DNA of 64,000 nt from Marinobacter salarius (GCF_032922745.1 NZ_CP136693.1:4278001-4342000), one strand, 5' to 3'; shown: positions 53,278 to 63,359, counted from the stretch's first letter. Made by a program: numbers and translations. Notes: a model not told the origin generated them from the sequence alone.

Positions 53278-54147
53278 TCAATGAGTGTCGGTCAGAAGTA
53301 TTGACTGACCAAATCCGTGATTTTCAAGCAGGCTCTGGGCTCTCAGGGCTTCATCCTCGTCCCTGAACGGCCCGACCTGAACGCGGTGAAAGCGGCCGGA
53401 AGCCGTTTCCACTTCTCTCACCCGCATTGGGTTTGCGACTGCACGCCGCGCCCTGTCCAGAAGGGCCTCGGCGGGGTTACGCTGGCTGAACGACCCCAAT
53501 TGCACAAACAGGGCCTCGCTGCCTGCCCCGGGATCCTTCAGGCGTTCGGCATCCACCGGAGCCCCCGATTCCGGGAACGGCTTGCCGGCAAGGGTCATCG
53601 AGCCGTCACGATTCACCGTGATGGCGGCCACCTCTACCCTGGCCGTACCCCTGCCCTGATAACCCAGCTTTTTGGCCGCGGCATAGGAGAGGTCAATCAG
53701 GCGATCCCCGTGGAAGGGGCCACGGTCGTTGACCCTAACCACCACCGAGCGACCGTTATCGAGGTTGGTCACCCGGGCGTATCCTGGAATTCTCAGGCTC
53801 TTGTGCGCCGCGGACATCTCGTACATGTCAAAAACCTCTCCATTCGAGGTTTTGTGTCCATGGAACTTCTCACCATACCAGCTCGCGGTGCCGCGCTGAA
53901 CATAGCCATCGTTACTGCCCAGGACGTGATACTCCTTACCCCAGACCTGGTAGGGTGATTTGTTTCCAGCGCGGCGCGGCTCCTCAAATCGAGGCGTGGC
54001 ATCGGCAAGCCCCGATGCATCGAAATTGCCTGAGGGCGCACGATCCTGGCTCAGGGTGTAGCGGGAGGAGTGGTCAGGCTCGGGCGATGATGCGCACCCG
54101 GCCAGCACCAGTACCCCTAAAACCAGTAGTAGAACATGGCGTTTCAT
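53278..54147 (-). CDS. rlpA: Septal ring lytic transglycosylase RlpA
   Basis: 289 residues from the ATG at 54147, sharing one nucleotide with the mltB stop; a GTG at 54150 is another start (GTGATG). Lipobox LAGC (Cys 18). Double-psi beta-barrel domain GTASWYGEKFHGHKTSNGEVF ... VVVRVNDRGPFHGDRLIDLS with the catalytic Asp region, followed by a linker and a C-terminal SPOR domain (LFVQLGSFSQRNPAEALL ... VQVGPFRDEDEA), which binds denuded glycan at the septum. In Pseudomonas RlpA cleaves naked peptidoglycan strands. Confidence 0.95.
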   Translation of the reverse strand: MKRHVLLLVLGVLVLAGCASSPEPDHSSRYTLSQDRAPSGNFDASGLADATPRFEEPRRAGNKSPYQVWGKEYHVLGSNDGYVQRGTASWYGEKFHGHKTSNGEVFDMYEMSAAHKSLRIPGYARVTNLDNGRSVVVRVNDRGPFHGDRLIDLSYAAAKKLGYQGRGTARVEVAAITVNRDGSMTLAGKPFPESGAPVDAERLKDPGAGSEALFVQLGSFSQRNPAEALLDRARRAVANPMRVREVETASGRFHRVQVGPFRDEDEALRAQSLLENHGFGQSILLTDTH

Positions 54148-55172
54148 CACGAGTTGTTACTATCTCCATTGTTTTCGTTTGCCAGCGGCCGCATCCGCTC
54201 TTCGAGCGCACCTGCCAACTGGTGCACCGCCATGGCGTATAGATGACTGTGATTGTAGCGGGTTATCACGTAAAAGTTATGGTAGGTCAGCCATAGTTCA
54301 GAGCCCTCGTCCCCGACGAGACGGATCACTCTGGCTTTGGCGTCGCCGGGCACATCCATTTTCGGGACGATACCCGCCTGCCGATAGTCATTGACCGTCA
54401 ACGTCGGCCGCAGTTCCCTGGTCAGCAATGGTGAGCTCTTTGGCAGACTGTCACTCACCCGTTCTGCCACAGGCTCACCCGTTTGCCAACGATGGGCGTG
54501 GAAATAATTGGCGACACTGCCGATGGCATCCACGGGATTGGTCAGGATGTCTGCAACGTCATCACCGTCAAAATCAAGCGCGTAATGCCGGTAGCTGCTG
54601 GAGATAAACTGACCGTACCCCATCGCCCCCGCATAGGAACCCGTCAACGCCATAGGGTCGAAGCCCTGTTCACGGGTCATCAGCAAATACTGGGCAAGCT
54701 CGCTGCGAAAAAAACGACTCCGGGGCGGATAGTCGAATGCCAGAGTGGCAAGGGCATCGAGCACCCGATACTTTCCTTTGTAGGTGCCATACCAGGTTTC
54801 GACGCCGATAATCGCCGCAACGATTGACGCCGGTACACCGTACTCACGTTCGGCGCGCTCAAAGGCTTCCTGATGTTTCCTGAAGAAACTGACGCCCTGC
54901 TCTATGCGTTCATCACGCATAAAGATCCGACGGTATTCGTGCCACTCAAGGGTTTTCTCAGCCGGTCGGCTGATGGCTTCCAATATCGAATCACGGCGCT
55001 GCGCGTTGGCCAGTATTGCAGACACACGTTCGGCCTCAAATCCGTAGCGTTCCGACATCTCACGAACAAATTCACGGCTTTCAGGTGTTTCATTGTAGGG
55101 ACCGGCCTGTAAAGGGGAGGCAAAGCACACCATCACCCATCCGACACCTAACCAATACCTGACAGCTTTCAT
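54147..55172 (-). CDS. mltB: Lytic murein transglycosylase B
   Basis: 341 residues from the ATG at 55172 (AGGGG 5 nt upstream); the reading frame upstream to 55325 is not part of the protein. Signal peptide ends in SPLQAG and lacks a lipobox, so this is a soluble MltB/SltB type. Catalytic Glu 125 in IGVETWYGT; GAMGYGQFISSSYRHY is conserved. It cleaves the MurNAc-GlcNAc bond producing 1,6-anhydroMurNAc. Part of the elongation cluster, 145 nt after rodA. Confidence 0.95.
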   Translation of the reverse strand: MKAVRYWLGVGWVMVCFASPLQAGPYNETPESREFVREMSERYGFEAERVSAILANAQRRDSILEAISRPAEKTLEWHEYRRIFMRDERIEQGVSFFRKHQEAFERAEREYGVPASIVAAIIGVETWYGTYKGKYRVLDALATLAFDYPPRSRFFRSELAQYLLMTREQGFDPMALTGSYAGAMGYGQFISSSYRHYALDFDGDDVADILTNPVDAIGSVANYFHAHRWQTGEPVAERVSDSLPKSSPLLTRELRPTLTVNDYRQAGIVPKMDVPGDAKARVIRLVGDEGSELWLTYHNFYVITRYNHSHLYAMAVHQLAGALEERMRPLANENNGDSNNS

Positions 55173-55317
55173 GAATCCCCTTGACTGGCTTCGACTCGAG
55201 AACCTTTTCAATGCAACGTCACCACAACTGCGGCCTGTCACCGCGGCCAAGATTACCATGGCAGCGGACCCGGCAACCATTACTCCCTGTCCATGGTCCA
55301 TGGTCGGTGCCCAGTCA

Positions 55318-56460
55318 TCACGCACTGATCATCCGTCTATGGGTATGAACCGACATCAACACCCCAAACGCCGCCATCAGCGTTACCCCTGACGTTCCAC
55401 CATAGCTGACCAGCGGCAGGGGCACGCCCACCACTGGCAGAAGACCACTGACCATCCCCACATTGACGAAGACATAGATAAAAAACGTCATCGTCAGCGC
55501 CCCCGCCAACAGCCGGCTGAAGGAATCCTGTGCCGTCGACGCAATGTACAGGCACCGCAGAACAATCAGGAGATAGAGCACCAGAAGAACCAGCATGCCC
55601 ACAAAGCCAAATTCTTCCGCCAGCACCGCAACGATGAAGTCGGTATGGCTCTCAGGAAGAAACTCAAGATGGGACTGTGTGCCCTGGAGCCACCCCTTGC
55701 CATCCATGCCCCCCGAGCCAATAGCGGTCTTGGACTGGATAATGTTCCAGCCGGCGCCAAGCGGATCGCTCTGAGGATCCAGCAAGGTCAGTACGCGCTG
55801 CTTCTGATACTCGCGCATCACGAAGAACCACATCAGTGGTGCCGCCACTGACACCATGGCAAGAAAGGCGCCGATCAGGCGCCAGCCCATACCGGCAAAG
55901 AACACCACGAATATCCCGGCGGCGCCAACCAGTAACGAGGTCCCCAGGTCCGGCTGCAAGATGATCATTGCCATGGGAGCCAACACAATGAGCAACGCCA
56001 CCGCCACATGGCGGAGTCTTGGAGGCAGGTAATGGCGCGAAAGGTACCAGGCGGCCATCATCGGCACTACCAGCTTCATCAGCTCCGAAGGCTGGAAACG
56101 GGGCAACCCGGGAATGGCCAGCCAACGCTGCGCACCCTTGGCACCAACGCCAACCAGCAACACCGCCGCTAGTCCTATCAGGCCGGCAACAAACAGCCAG
56201 GGCGACCAACGCCGGAACACCGCCGGGTCGAGTTGGGCGAACACAAACATCACCACCAGAGCCACGCCCATCCGGATGCCCTGGGCCTTCACGACCTCCA
56301 GGTTGCGGTCGGCCCCGCTGTACAAAACGAACAGCCCCCCCGCAATAAGGGTCAGCAACAGGAACAGTAGAATCGGGTCAATATGCAACGCCGACCAGAT
56401 CCCCCTCGGGCTAGACAGGGGGTGACGTGCTGACTGATTTAACAGGCTACCGGCGGGCAT
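55318..56460 (-). CDS. rodA: Peptidoglycan glycosyltransferase RodA
   Basis: 380 residues. SEDS glycosyltransferase with about ten membrane helices; family segments GGMDGKGWLQGTQSHLEFLPESHTDFIVAVLAEEFG and the C-terminal LPLVSYGGTSGVTLMAAFGVLMS. Together with PBP2 it polymerises lateral-wall glycan in the elongasome. The start overlaps the mrdA stop by 1 nt. Confidence 0.97.
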   Translation of the reverse strand: MPAGSLLNQSARHPLSSPRGIWSALHIDPILLFLLLTLIAGGLFVLYSGADRNLEVVKAQGIRMGVALVVMFVFAQLDPAVFRRWSPWLFVAGLIGLAAVLLVGVGAKGAQRWLAIPGLPRFQPSELMKLVVPMMAAWYLSRHYLPPRLRHVAVALLIVLAPMAMIILQPDLGTSLLVGAAGIFVVFFAGMGWRLIGAFLAMVSVAAPLMWFFVMREYQKQRVLTLLDPQSDPLGAGWNIIQSKTAIGSGGMDGKGWLQGTQSHLEFLPESHTDFIVAVLAEEFGFVGMLVLLVLYLLIVLRCLYIASTAQDSFSRLLAGALTMTFFIYVFVNVGMVSGLLPVVGVPLPLVSYGGTSGVTLMAAFGVLMSVHTHRRMISA

Positions 56461-58352
56461 CAGTTGCTCCCTTCCCCGGGCGAGCCAGCCACGAGTTCAC
56501 TGCCTGCCCCGGAGAGATCCAGCAACCAGGCATCAAACATGGCCCGTGCAACCGGCGCGGCGGTTCCGCTACCGCTACCACCGTTCTCAACGATAACGGC
56601 AACGGCGATCTTTGGGTCTTCCACGGGTGCAAAGCCGACAAACAGGGCGTGATCCCGCAGTCGCTCACGTATTTCCTCTTCGTCGTACTCTTCGTCCTCG
56701 GCCAGACTGAACACCTGCGCGGTACCGGTTTTGCCGGCCATCCGATAGGGCGCCCCCCTTGCTGCTCCCCGGGCCGTGCCTTTACTTCCGTGCATTACTT
56801 CGGCCATGGACTCCACAACAAACTCCCAGTCATCCGGATTTTCAAGTTCGATAGACTGGTGCGTCCCCGTCGGTAGCACCTCATCAATCGATTGATCCCC
56901 CTTGATGTCTTTCAGCAGCCGTGGCTCTGCCCAATGACCACGGTTGGCAATCACCGAGGTAGCGGTCGCCAATTGTAACGGCGTCGCCAACATGAACCCC
57001 TGCCCAATACCCAGGTTTACCGAGTCCCCGGGATACCAAGGCTCGCTATGAATAGCGCGTTTCCAGTCACTGGAGGGCAGCAGGCCGCTGAGGGCTCCGG
57101 CAACGTCCAGAGTGGCATCTTCTCCGAACCCGAAGTCGGAAAGGTATTTGTGCATGGTATCAACGCCCATGGTCACAGCCGCTTCGTAAAAATAGATATC
57201 ACAGGACTGTGCCACCGCTGACTTCAGGTCTACCCATCCGTGGCCGCCCCGCTTCCAGTCGCGCCAGCGGCGGCCGCCGGAATTCAGCTGATAGTAGCCA
57301 GGATCCCAGATGGTCTTGTCCCGGGTAACGGCATTGCTGTCGAGCGCGGCGATAGCGAGCATAGGTTTGAGAGTTGAGCCTGGCGGGTATTGGCCCCGCA
57401 GGGCACGATTAAAGAGGGGCTTGTCCACGCTACTGCTAAGTGACCGATAGGCTTCGACACCTATGCCGGTGACGAACAGATTGGCGTCAAAGCCGGGCAC
57501 ACTGGCAAGAGCAAGGATGCCCCCGGTGGACGGCTCAATCGCAATAATGGCGCCACGCCGGCCATCGAGCAGGTCATGGGCCAGCCGCTGCAACCGCAAA
57601 TCCATGTGCAACTGGACATCTTCCCCGGGCACCGGATTTTCTCGCTCCAGTACGCGCAGGGTTCGGCCTCGCGCATTGGTTTCCACGTGCTGGTAGCCGA
57701 CCTGGCCGTGCAGGAGTTCTTCGTAGAAACGTTCCACCCCGGACTTGCCAATGTAGTTGGTGCCCGCGTAGTTCACCGGATCAATTCTCTGCAATTCCTG
57801 ACGGTTGATACGCCCCACGTAGCCAAGGGCGTGGGCAGTCAGTGTACTGTGTGGGTAATACCGAACCAGTTCCGCAGATACCTCGACACCAGGCAATTCA
57901 TGGCGGTGAACCGCCAGACGTGCGATTTCCTGTTCGTTCAGATCGTAACGCAGGGGCAATTCCTGGAACGGACGACGAGGCTCAAGCAGCCGACGCTGGA
58001 AGCGCTCCATATCCTCCTCGGAAATGCTCAGAATGCCCTGGAGCTTTGCGAGGGTTTGCTCCATATCACCAACTCGCTCGGGTACCAGCGTCACACTGAA
58101 AACCGGGCGGTTCTCCGCCAGCAAGACATCGTTGCGGTCATAAACCAGCCCGCGGGGAGGCGCTACGGACTGTACCTGAACACGGTTTTTGTCGGAAAGC
58201 GTGGTGTAGATGTCGTGTTCTACAACCTGCAGCTGATACATCCGGGCAATCAACACGCCCAGCAATACAAAGACCAGTAACAGCATGACGAATGCACGAC
58301 GCTGGAACAGGCGCCGTTCGGCTGCGATGTCTTTGAACTCTCCCCAGGGCAT
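56460..58352 (-). CDS. mrdA: Penicillin-binding protein 2 (peptidoglycan transpeptidase)
   Basis: 630 residues from the ATG at 58352; a frame upstream to 58478 would lie in rlmH. Single N-terminal membrane helix (AFVMLLLVFVLLGVLI), the pedestal domain with GLVYDRNDVLLAENRP, and the transpeptidase: S326-T-L-K329 (PPGSTLKPM), S383-C-D, and K541-T-G (AGKTGTAQVF). Pairs with RodA. An acidic loop EDEEYDEEEIRER follows the KTG strand. Confidence 0.96.
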   Translation of the reverse strand: MPWGEFKDIAAERRLFQRRAFVMLLLVFVLLGVLIARMYQLQVVEHDIYTTLSDKNRVQVQSVAPPRGLVYDRNDVLLAENRPVFSVTLVPERVGDMEQTLAKLQGILSISEEDMERFQRRLLEPRRPFQELPLRYDLNEQEIARLAVHRHELPGVEVSAELVRYYPHSTLTAHALGYVGRINRQELQRIDPVNYAGTNYIGKSGVERFYEELLHGQVGYQHVETNARGRTLRVLERENPVPGEDVQLHMDLRLQRLAHDLLDGRRGAIIAIEPSTGGILALASVPGFDANLFVTGIGVEAYRSLSSSVDKPLFNRALRGQYPPGSTLKPMLAIAALDSNAVTRDKTIWDPGYYQLNSGGRRWRDWKRGGHGWVDLKSAVAQSCDIYFYEAAVTMGVDTMHKYLSDFGFGEDATLDVAGALSGLLPSSDWKRAIHSEPWYPGDSVNLGIGQGFMLATPLQLATATSVIANRGHWAEPRLLKDIKGDQSIDEVLPTGTHQSIELENPDDWEFVVESMAEVMHGSKGTARGAARGAPYRMAGKTGTAQVFSLAEDEEYDEEEIRERLRDHALFVGFAPVEDPKIAVAVIVENGGSGSGTAAPVARAMFDAWLLDLSGAGSELVAGSPGEGSN

Positions 58353-58366
58353 ATTGGCTTGGCTTC

Positions 58367-58837
58367 CTAGGCCCGGTGATAAGGATGGTTGCGAGTGACG
58401 GACCAGGCGCGGTAGAGCTGCTCGGCTAGAAGGATCCGCACCAATGGATGCGGCAGAGTCAAGGCAGACAGCGACCACAGCTGATCAGCCCTGTCCCGGC
58501 AGATGTCGGCGAGACCATCCGGCCCGCCGACAAGAAAGCTGACGTCGCGACCATCCAACTGCCAGTTCTCAAGCTGACCGGCCAATTTTTCAGTGGACCA
58601 GTTGCGGCCGCCAACTTCCAGGGCAATCACCCGGTCACGAGGGCCCAACGCCGACAGGATTGCGTCCCCCTCACGCTGCATCAGCCTGGGAATATCCGGA
58701 TTCTTGCCACGATGGGCCAAGGGAATTTCCACCAGATCAAGGGACAACTCCGACGGCATCCGGCGGGCATACTCATTATACCCCTGGCTGACCCACTCGG
58801 GCATTTTCTGCCCTACACAGACCAGGCGTAACCGCAT
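58367..58837 (-). CDS. rlmH: 23S rRNA (pseudouridine-1915-N3)-methyltransferase
   Basis: 156 residues. SPOUT enzyme methylating pseudouridine 1915 in helix 69 after subunit joining. Motifs: MRLRLVCVGQKMPEWV, the SAM-binding FLVGGPDGL and the C-terminal LLAEQLYRAWSVTRNHPYHR, essentially invariant. Starts 2 nt after rsfS; follows the rsfS-rlmH-mrdA order. Confidence 0.97.
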   Translation of the reverse strand: MRLRLVCVGQKMPEWVSQGYNEYARRMPSELSLDLVEIPLAHRGKNPDIPRLMQREGDAILSALGPRDRVIALEVGGRNWSTEKLAGQLENWQLDGRDVSFLVGGPDGLADICRDRADQLWSLSALTLPHPLVRILLAEQLYRAWSVTRNHPYHRA

Positions 58838-58839
58838 GA

Positions 58840-59190
58840 TTATTCGCTACCCGCAACACCCAGATCGGGAGCATCACGCCAGAGGCGTTCGAGGTCATAG
58901 AACTCTCGGGTTGCCGGCATCATGACGTGAACCACCACGTCGCCGAGATCAACCAGAATCCAGTCACTCGCATTGGCGCCTTCCACATTGCTGGCACGAA
59001 CCCCCTGCTCCTTCGCTTCGGACAACACCGAATCCGCCAGGGATTTCACATGCCGATTGGAGGTCCCACACGCAAGGACCATGTAGTCCGTTACGCTGGT
59101 TCTCCCCCTGACATCAATGATGCTTACGTCCTGCGCTTTGACGTCCTCAAGCGCACCCACGACCAGTTCTTTCAGTTGCTCTGCCTGCAT
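58840..59190 (-). CDS. rsfS: Ribosomal silencing factor RsfS
   Basis: 116 residues from the ATG at 59190 (AGGGTGATT upstream); the longer frame to 59427 is not coding. Binds L14 and blocks joining of ribosomal subunits under starvation. Family segments: VVGALEDVKAQDVSIIDVRGRTSVTDYMVLACGTS and VEGANASDWILVDLGDVVVHVM. 88 nt separates it from nadD, the usual neighbour. Confidence 0.96.
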   Translation of the reverse strand: MQAEQLKELVVGALEDVKAQDVSIIDVRGRTSVTDYMVLACGTSNRHVKSLADSVLSEAKEQGVRASNVEGANASDWILVDLGDVVVHVMMPATREFYDLERLWRDAPDLGVAGSE

Positions 59191-59278
59191 AATCACCCTG
59201 TTGGACGGGCAGCGGCGAAGGCAGCCACCCGAAAAGTCATATTCAGACGGGATTGTAGCACTAAAAGTTCCCGTCCGG

Positions 59279-59911
59279 TCATGCGCCGTATAGTCTCTGG
59301 CGTTGAATTTCCCGCCACACCGGGTCGGGCAGCAGGTAACGGGGAGAATGGCCGGAAAGAATCCGATCGCGAATACCGGTCGCAGAGATATCAAGCAACG
59401 GTGGGTCGAGTTGCAAAATATGGCCACAAGGCGCGCGAAACAAGGCCTCTACCCGCTCGACTGACCGCTGGCTCAATAATTTCGCCGGCACACCGTCCGG
59501 TGCCAGACCTGGCCCCGGACGTTGCACGACGACAATGTGAGCCAGTTCGGGAATCCGCTCCCACTCCTGCCAGCGGTCGAAACCGGCGAAGGAATCCGTA
59601 CCCAAAACCATGGCGAGCGGCTCGTCGGGGCCGATCTCCGCCCTCAGTTGCGTCAACGTCTCCGCGGTGTAGGACGCGCCTTCCCGCCCCAACTCGCGGT
59701 CATCCAGAGTCAGCCCGGGCTCGCCAGCAATGGCCAGTTCCAGCAAGGCCAGACGCTGTGCGCTCGTAGCACCCGGCACATCACGGTGAGGAGGCACGTG
59801 ACAGGGCATCAAAGCCACTTTCGCCACCCCCAACCGCTCCCTTAGCTCGACTGCAAGCCGCAGGTGGCCGTGATGTATCGGGTCGAAGGTGCCACCATAG
59901 ATCACATGCAT
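59279..59911 (-). CDS. nadD: Nicotinate-nucleotide adenylyltransferase
   Basis: 210 residues from the ATG at 59911; a TTG two codons earlier (59917) has a better spaced GGA upstream and cannot be excluded. Nucleotidyltransferase with YGGTFDPIHHGHL (ATP-binding HxGH) and the second-half SATGIRDRILSG. It adenylates nicotinate mononucleotide to NaAD in NAD synthesis. Only 6 nt after proA. Confidence 0.96.
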   Translation of the reverse strand: MHVIYGGTFDPIHHGHLRLAVELRERLGVAKVALMPCHVPPHRDVPGATSAQRLALLELAIAGEPGLTLDDRELGREGASYTAETLTQLRAEIGPDEPLAMVLGTDSFAGFDRWQEWERIPELAHIVVVQRPGPGLAPDGVPAKLLSQRSVERVEALFRAPCGHILQLDPPLLDISATGIRDRILSGHSPRYLLPDPVWREIQRQRLYGA

Positions 59912-59917
59912 GCGCAA

Positions 59918-61174
59918 TCAGGTCCGGATGTGACCGTCGCCAAACACCACGTATTTCTGTGATGTCAGACCTTCAAGGCCAACCGGCCCACGGGCGTGAA
60001 TCTTGTCTGTGGAGATGCCGATTTCCGCACCGAGGCCATACTCGAAACCGTCCGCAAAACGGGTCGAAGCATTGACCATGACGGAGCTGGAATCCACTTC
60101 CGTCAGGAATCGGCGGGCCCGGGTATAGTTTTCCGTGACAATGCTGTCTGTATGCTGAGAACTATAACGATTGATGTGTTCAATCGCGCCATCAAGCCCA
60201 TCGATCACCTTTACTGCAAGCACCGGGGCCAGGTATTCCGTGCCCCAGTCGTCCTCGGTGGCACGAACAACATCAGGGAGAATGTCCATTGTCTGCGGGC
60301 AGCCTCTGAGCTCCACACCTTTGTCCCGGAAGGCGTCCGCCAGCAACGGCAGAATATCAGCCGCGATTTCCTGGTCCACCAGCAGTGTCTCCATGGTATT
60401 GCAGGTGCCGTACCGCTGGGTCTTGGAGTTCACCGCTATGCTCAGGGCTTTTTCGGGATCAGCATGGCTGTCGATATACACGTGACAGATACCATCGAGG
60501 TGCTTGATCACAGGTACGCGCGCATCACGGCTGATGCGCTCGATCAGACCTTTACCACCCCTTGGGACAATCACATCCACAAACCGGGGCATGGTAATCA
60601 GTTCGCCGACAGCGGCCCTGTCGGTGGTTTTCACAACCTGTACGGCACTTTCTGGCAGACCTGATTCCTTCAACCCCTTTGCCAGGCAGGCTGCGATGGC
60701 CTGATTGGAATGAATGGCCTCGGAACCCCCGCGCAATATGGTGGCGTTTCCGGACTTCAGGCACAGACTGGCAGCCTCTACGGTCACGTTGGGCCGGGAT
60801 TCGTAGATAATACCGATAACACCCAACGGCACACGCATGCGACCAACCTGTATTCCGGAGGGTCGATACGTCATATCGGTAATTTCGCCAATCGGATCCG
60901 GCAACGAGGCCACCTGGCGCAGCCCTTCAATCATTGCATCGATGCGCGCCGGGGTCAGCTCCAGCCGGTCCAGCATCGCTGCTTCCAGACCGTTGGCACG
61001 GCCACCCTCCAGGTCCCTGGCATTGGCTGCGGCAAGCTCATCGCGCGCAGCGTCCAGAGCCTCGGCTGTTGCCAGCAACGCCTGGTTGCGAACAGCCGTT
61101 GTGGAGCGGGCCACAGCCCTCGCGGCCTGCCGTGCCTGCTGTCCTACCTCCGCCATATAAGCTGCAATATCCAT
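59918..61174 (-). CDS. proA: Gamma-glutamyl phosphate reductase
   Basis: 418 residues from the ATG at 61174 (AAGG 8 nt upstream); a TTG at 61189 is less likely. Reduces gamma-glutamyl phosphate to the semialdehyde in proline synthesis. Catalytic Cys 258 in QRYGTCNTMET; GVIGIIYESRPNV and RGGSEAIHSN are family segments. It heads proA-nadD-rsfS-rlmH-mrdA. Confidence 0.97.
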   Translation of the reverse strand: MDIAAYMAEVGQQARQAARAVARSTTAVRNQALLATAEALDAARDELAAANARDLEGGRANGLEAAMLDRLELTPARIDAMIEGLRQVASLPDPIGEITDMTYRPSGIQVGRMRVPLGVIGIIYESRPNVTVEAASLCLKSGNATILRGGSEAIHSNQAIAACLAKGLKESGLPESAVQVVKTTDRAAVGELITMPRFVDVIVPRGGKGLIERISRDARVPVIKHLDGICHVYIDSHADPEKALSIAVNSKTQRYGTCNTMETLLVDQEIAADILPLLADAFRDKGVELRGCPQTMDILPDVVRATEDDWGTEYLAPVLAVKVIDGLDGAIEHINRYSSQHTDSIVTENYTRARRFLTEVDSSSVMVNASTRFADGFEYGLGAEIGISTDKIHARGPVGLEGLTSQKYVVFGDGHIRT

Positions 61175-61353
61175 CCGATTACCTTTCAATGTTAATACCG
61201 ATTGTGCGAATCAGGGCCTAACTTTACCTTTCCCGTTTCAAGTACGCATCCCAAGCGATTATTATACCGGCCTGAGACACTTTATTCCGCGGGTCATTGA
61301 ACAAAACCTGCTGTATGCTTTAAACCACGGACGCCCGGGAGAGGACGGATACC

Positions 61354-62364
61354 ATGGCCCAGATGGCCGAAAAATTCCTGTTAAGCCGCCTGTCGAGAAC
61401 TGGATTCCTGATCCTGATCGCCATTGCCGCATTTTCAGTGATCCAACGGGAGACACTGACAGCAATCACCGCTATTGTCGCCGCAGCACTGGTCTTCAGC
61501 GGCAACACCTTCCACCCCGGACGCTCTCGACAACCCTGGCCGGCGATTCACCGACTCCTGTTTGTGGCGCTGTTGTCGCTTTTGGCCACCAGCCTATGGA
61601 CAGGGCCCTGGAGCCTGACCCACTGGCTCTACGTCGCACCACTGGTCGGCTTTGCACTGCTGCCCGTCACCTGGGCAGCGGCGATTACCGCACTCTGCGC
61701 CGTTCTTGCGATGTCTGCCACCCATTGGTCTGCCGGCCTGCCCGAACGCCACCAGATGCTTAGCGCACTGCTGCTGACCGTTATGCTCTCAGGCCTGCTG
61801 GTTTTCCTGCGTGAGTACAAGTCGCGACAACTTGCGCCCCTGCGCCGGACCGACGAACTGACCCAGGCCGCAAGCCGCGAATACCTGACGGCTGATCTCC
61901 ACAAGGAGATCCAGCGCAGTGAACGGGAAGGCACCGATATGTCGGTGATCATGATCGGCCTGGACACCCACCTGAGCGACAGCGACCCGGATGCCGACAT
62001 ACGCTCCATACTGCCACGGATCGGCCGTTATCTGCACTCCCAGCTACGGGATTTCGACACCTACTATCGGGTAGCAGATCTGCAATTCCTGGTCATCCTG
62101 CCAGGCATCCCCACGGCAGAAGCGGCATCACAGGCCGAGACGATCCGAAAGGGATTACGCACCCTGCTTGCCTCACACCAACTGCATCTGACGGTCAGTG
62201 CGGGAATCGCCGGCCTGAATATCGGCGATGACGCAGACAGTTTGCAGCAATCCGCTGCCAATGCGTTGCGGCGCGCCCAGCAACAAGGGGGCGACCGCGC
62301 CCAGTCCTACAGTACCTGGACACACACATCGCCCCCACCCAGAACGGAGGGGCCGGCGTTATGA
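61354..62364 (+). CDS. Membrane protein with degenerate GGDEF domain that keeps the I-site
   Basis: 336 residues; AGGA 8 nt upstream. Six to seven hydrophobic segments up to about residue 152 (for example GFLILIAIAAFSVI, AITAIVAAALVF, LFVALLSLLATSLW), then a GGDEF-like domain: RTDELTQAASREYL (165-178) resembles the D-x-LTGLxNRRxL start, LDTHLSDSD follows, and where GGDEF should stand it reads ADLQF (241-245). An RxxD site RDFD (232-235) is retained exactly five residues before, as in active cyclases. Synthase activity is unlikely; binding c-di-GMP through the I-site is an inference (as in PelD-type receptors). It overlaps the next gene by 4 nt. Confidence 0.85.
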   Translation: MAQMAEKFLLSRLSRTGFLILIAIAAFSVIQRETLTAITAIVAAALVFSGNTFHPGRSRQPWPAIHRLLFVALLSLLATSLWTGPWSLTHWLYVAPLVGFALLPVTWAAAITALCAVLAMSATHWSAGLPERHQMLSALLLTVMLSGLLVFLREYKSRQLAPLRRTDELTQAASREYLTADLHKEIQRSEREGTDMSVIMIGLDTHLSDSDPDADIRSILPRIGRYLHSQLRDFDTYYRVADLQFLVILPGIPTAEAASQAETIRKGLRTLLASHQLHLTVSAGIAGLNIGDDADSLQQSAANALRRAQQQGGDRAQSYSTWTHTSPPPRTEGPAL

Positions 62365-63359
62365 CTGAAACCCGCTTGAGAAGTTTTACCCATCTGGCCG
62401 GTTATGCGTTTGCCAGTCTTTTCATTGCAAGCCTGGCATTCCAGAACCTTCGCTACGGATTCTATGACCTGTTCTTCCTGGCTGCCGGAATGGCGTTGCT
62501 GACGGTCGCAGGCGCTGGCTATACCTTCATATGTCGCCGCCGCCAGTTGTCGGCACCGGGGCATCTCCTTATTCTTACAGCGCTGAACAGTGGGTTGGTG
62601 GCGGCCATGTTTGCCCTTGACCCTCCCGGCATCAGTCATTGGGTTATGCCCCTGGTTGTACTGAATCTGCTGATCCTTCCGCTACGACAGGGGCTGATCC
62701 TTTCCCTGTTATTGCTGGTCGCACTGGCACTCTTTCTACTCCTGTCATCGCCCCTGATGTACGCCATAACCATCAGTGCCGGGGTGTTTGCTCTGGTCGC
62801 GGTGGCCGCGCTGTATATCTGGCACTACGACCACATGGCACAATCGGCAGAGGATCTGGCCATTACCGACCCGGTGACCGGCGCCCACAATGCACGCTTC
62901 CTGGACGAAACCCTGCAAAAGGAAATTTCCCGGGCCATTGTCATGTCACACTCCCTGTCGGTGATTTCCCTGGCCATTGATTACGCCGAGGAAGCCGAAG
63001 ATCTGCACGGCCAGGCCGGCATGCAGCGACTGCTCAGGGACCTCACCCAGCACCTGTTTGACGTTATCCGTGCTGGCGACACCCTTTACACGCTTGAAGA
63101 CGGCGAGTTTTTCCTGATCCTGCCCTTCACACCGGAAGAAGGCGTACGCGTCATCGCCGAACGAATTCGGCGGACCATCGCGGAACAGAACTGGCCTCTG
63201 GCCGGAAAAGTGACTGTCAGCCTTGGCTGCACCACTCGCGCCAGTACCGACATCCGCACGGCGGACCTGCGAAAACGGGTTAGGCATGCATTGGAGGAAG
63301 CCCGTAAACGTGGTGCCGATTCGGTCTGGTACAGCCAGGGAGATGTTCGCCCATCATGA
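62361..63359 (+). CDS. Second membrane protein with degenerate GGDEF domain and I-site
   Basis: 332 residues, ATGA overlap with the preceding gene. About six membrane segments to residue 155 (for example FASLFIASLAFQNL, FFLAAGMALLTVAG, GLILSLLLLVALALFLLL). GGDEF-like domain: ITDPVTGAHNARFL (168-181) is well kept, Asp 207 remains in LAIDYAEE, but the active motif is EDGEF (246-250) instead of GGDEF. RxxD is RAGD (237-240), five residues before. Same layout as its neighbour but low identity, so an old duplication. Likely a receptor or partner instead of an enzyme; not tested. Followed by a DedA gene, overlapping by 4 nt. Confidence 0.87.
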   Translation: MTETRLRSFTHLAGYAFASLFIASLAFQNLRYGFYDLFFLAAGMALLTVAGAGYTFICRRRQLSAPGHLLILTALNSGLVAAMFALDPPGISHWVMPLVVLNLLILPLRQGLILSLLLLVALALFLLLSSPLMYAITISAGVFALVAVAALYIWHYDHMAQSAEDLAITDPVTGAHNARFLDETLQKEISRAIVMSHSLSVISLAIDYAEEAEDLHGQAGMQRLLRDLTQHLFDVIRAGDTLYTLEDGEFFLILPFTPEEGVRVIAERIRRTIAEQNWPLAGKVTVSLGCTTRASTDIRTADLRKRVRHALEEARKRGADSVWYSQGDVRPS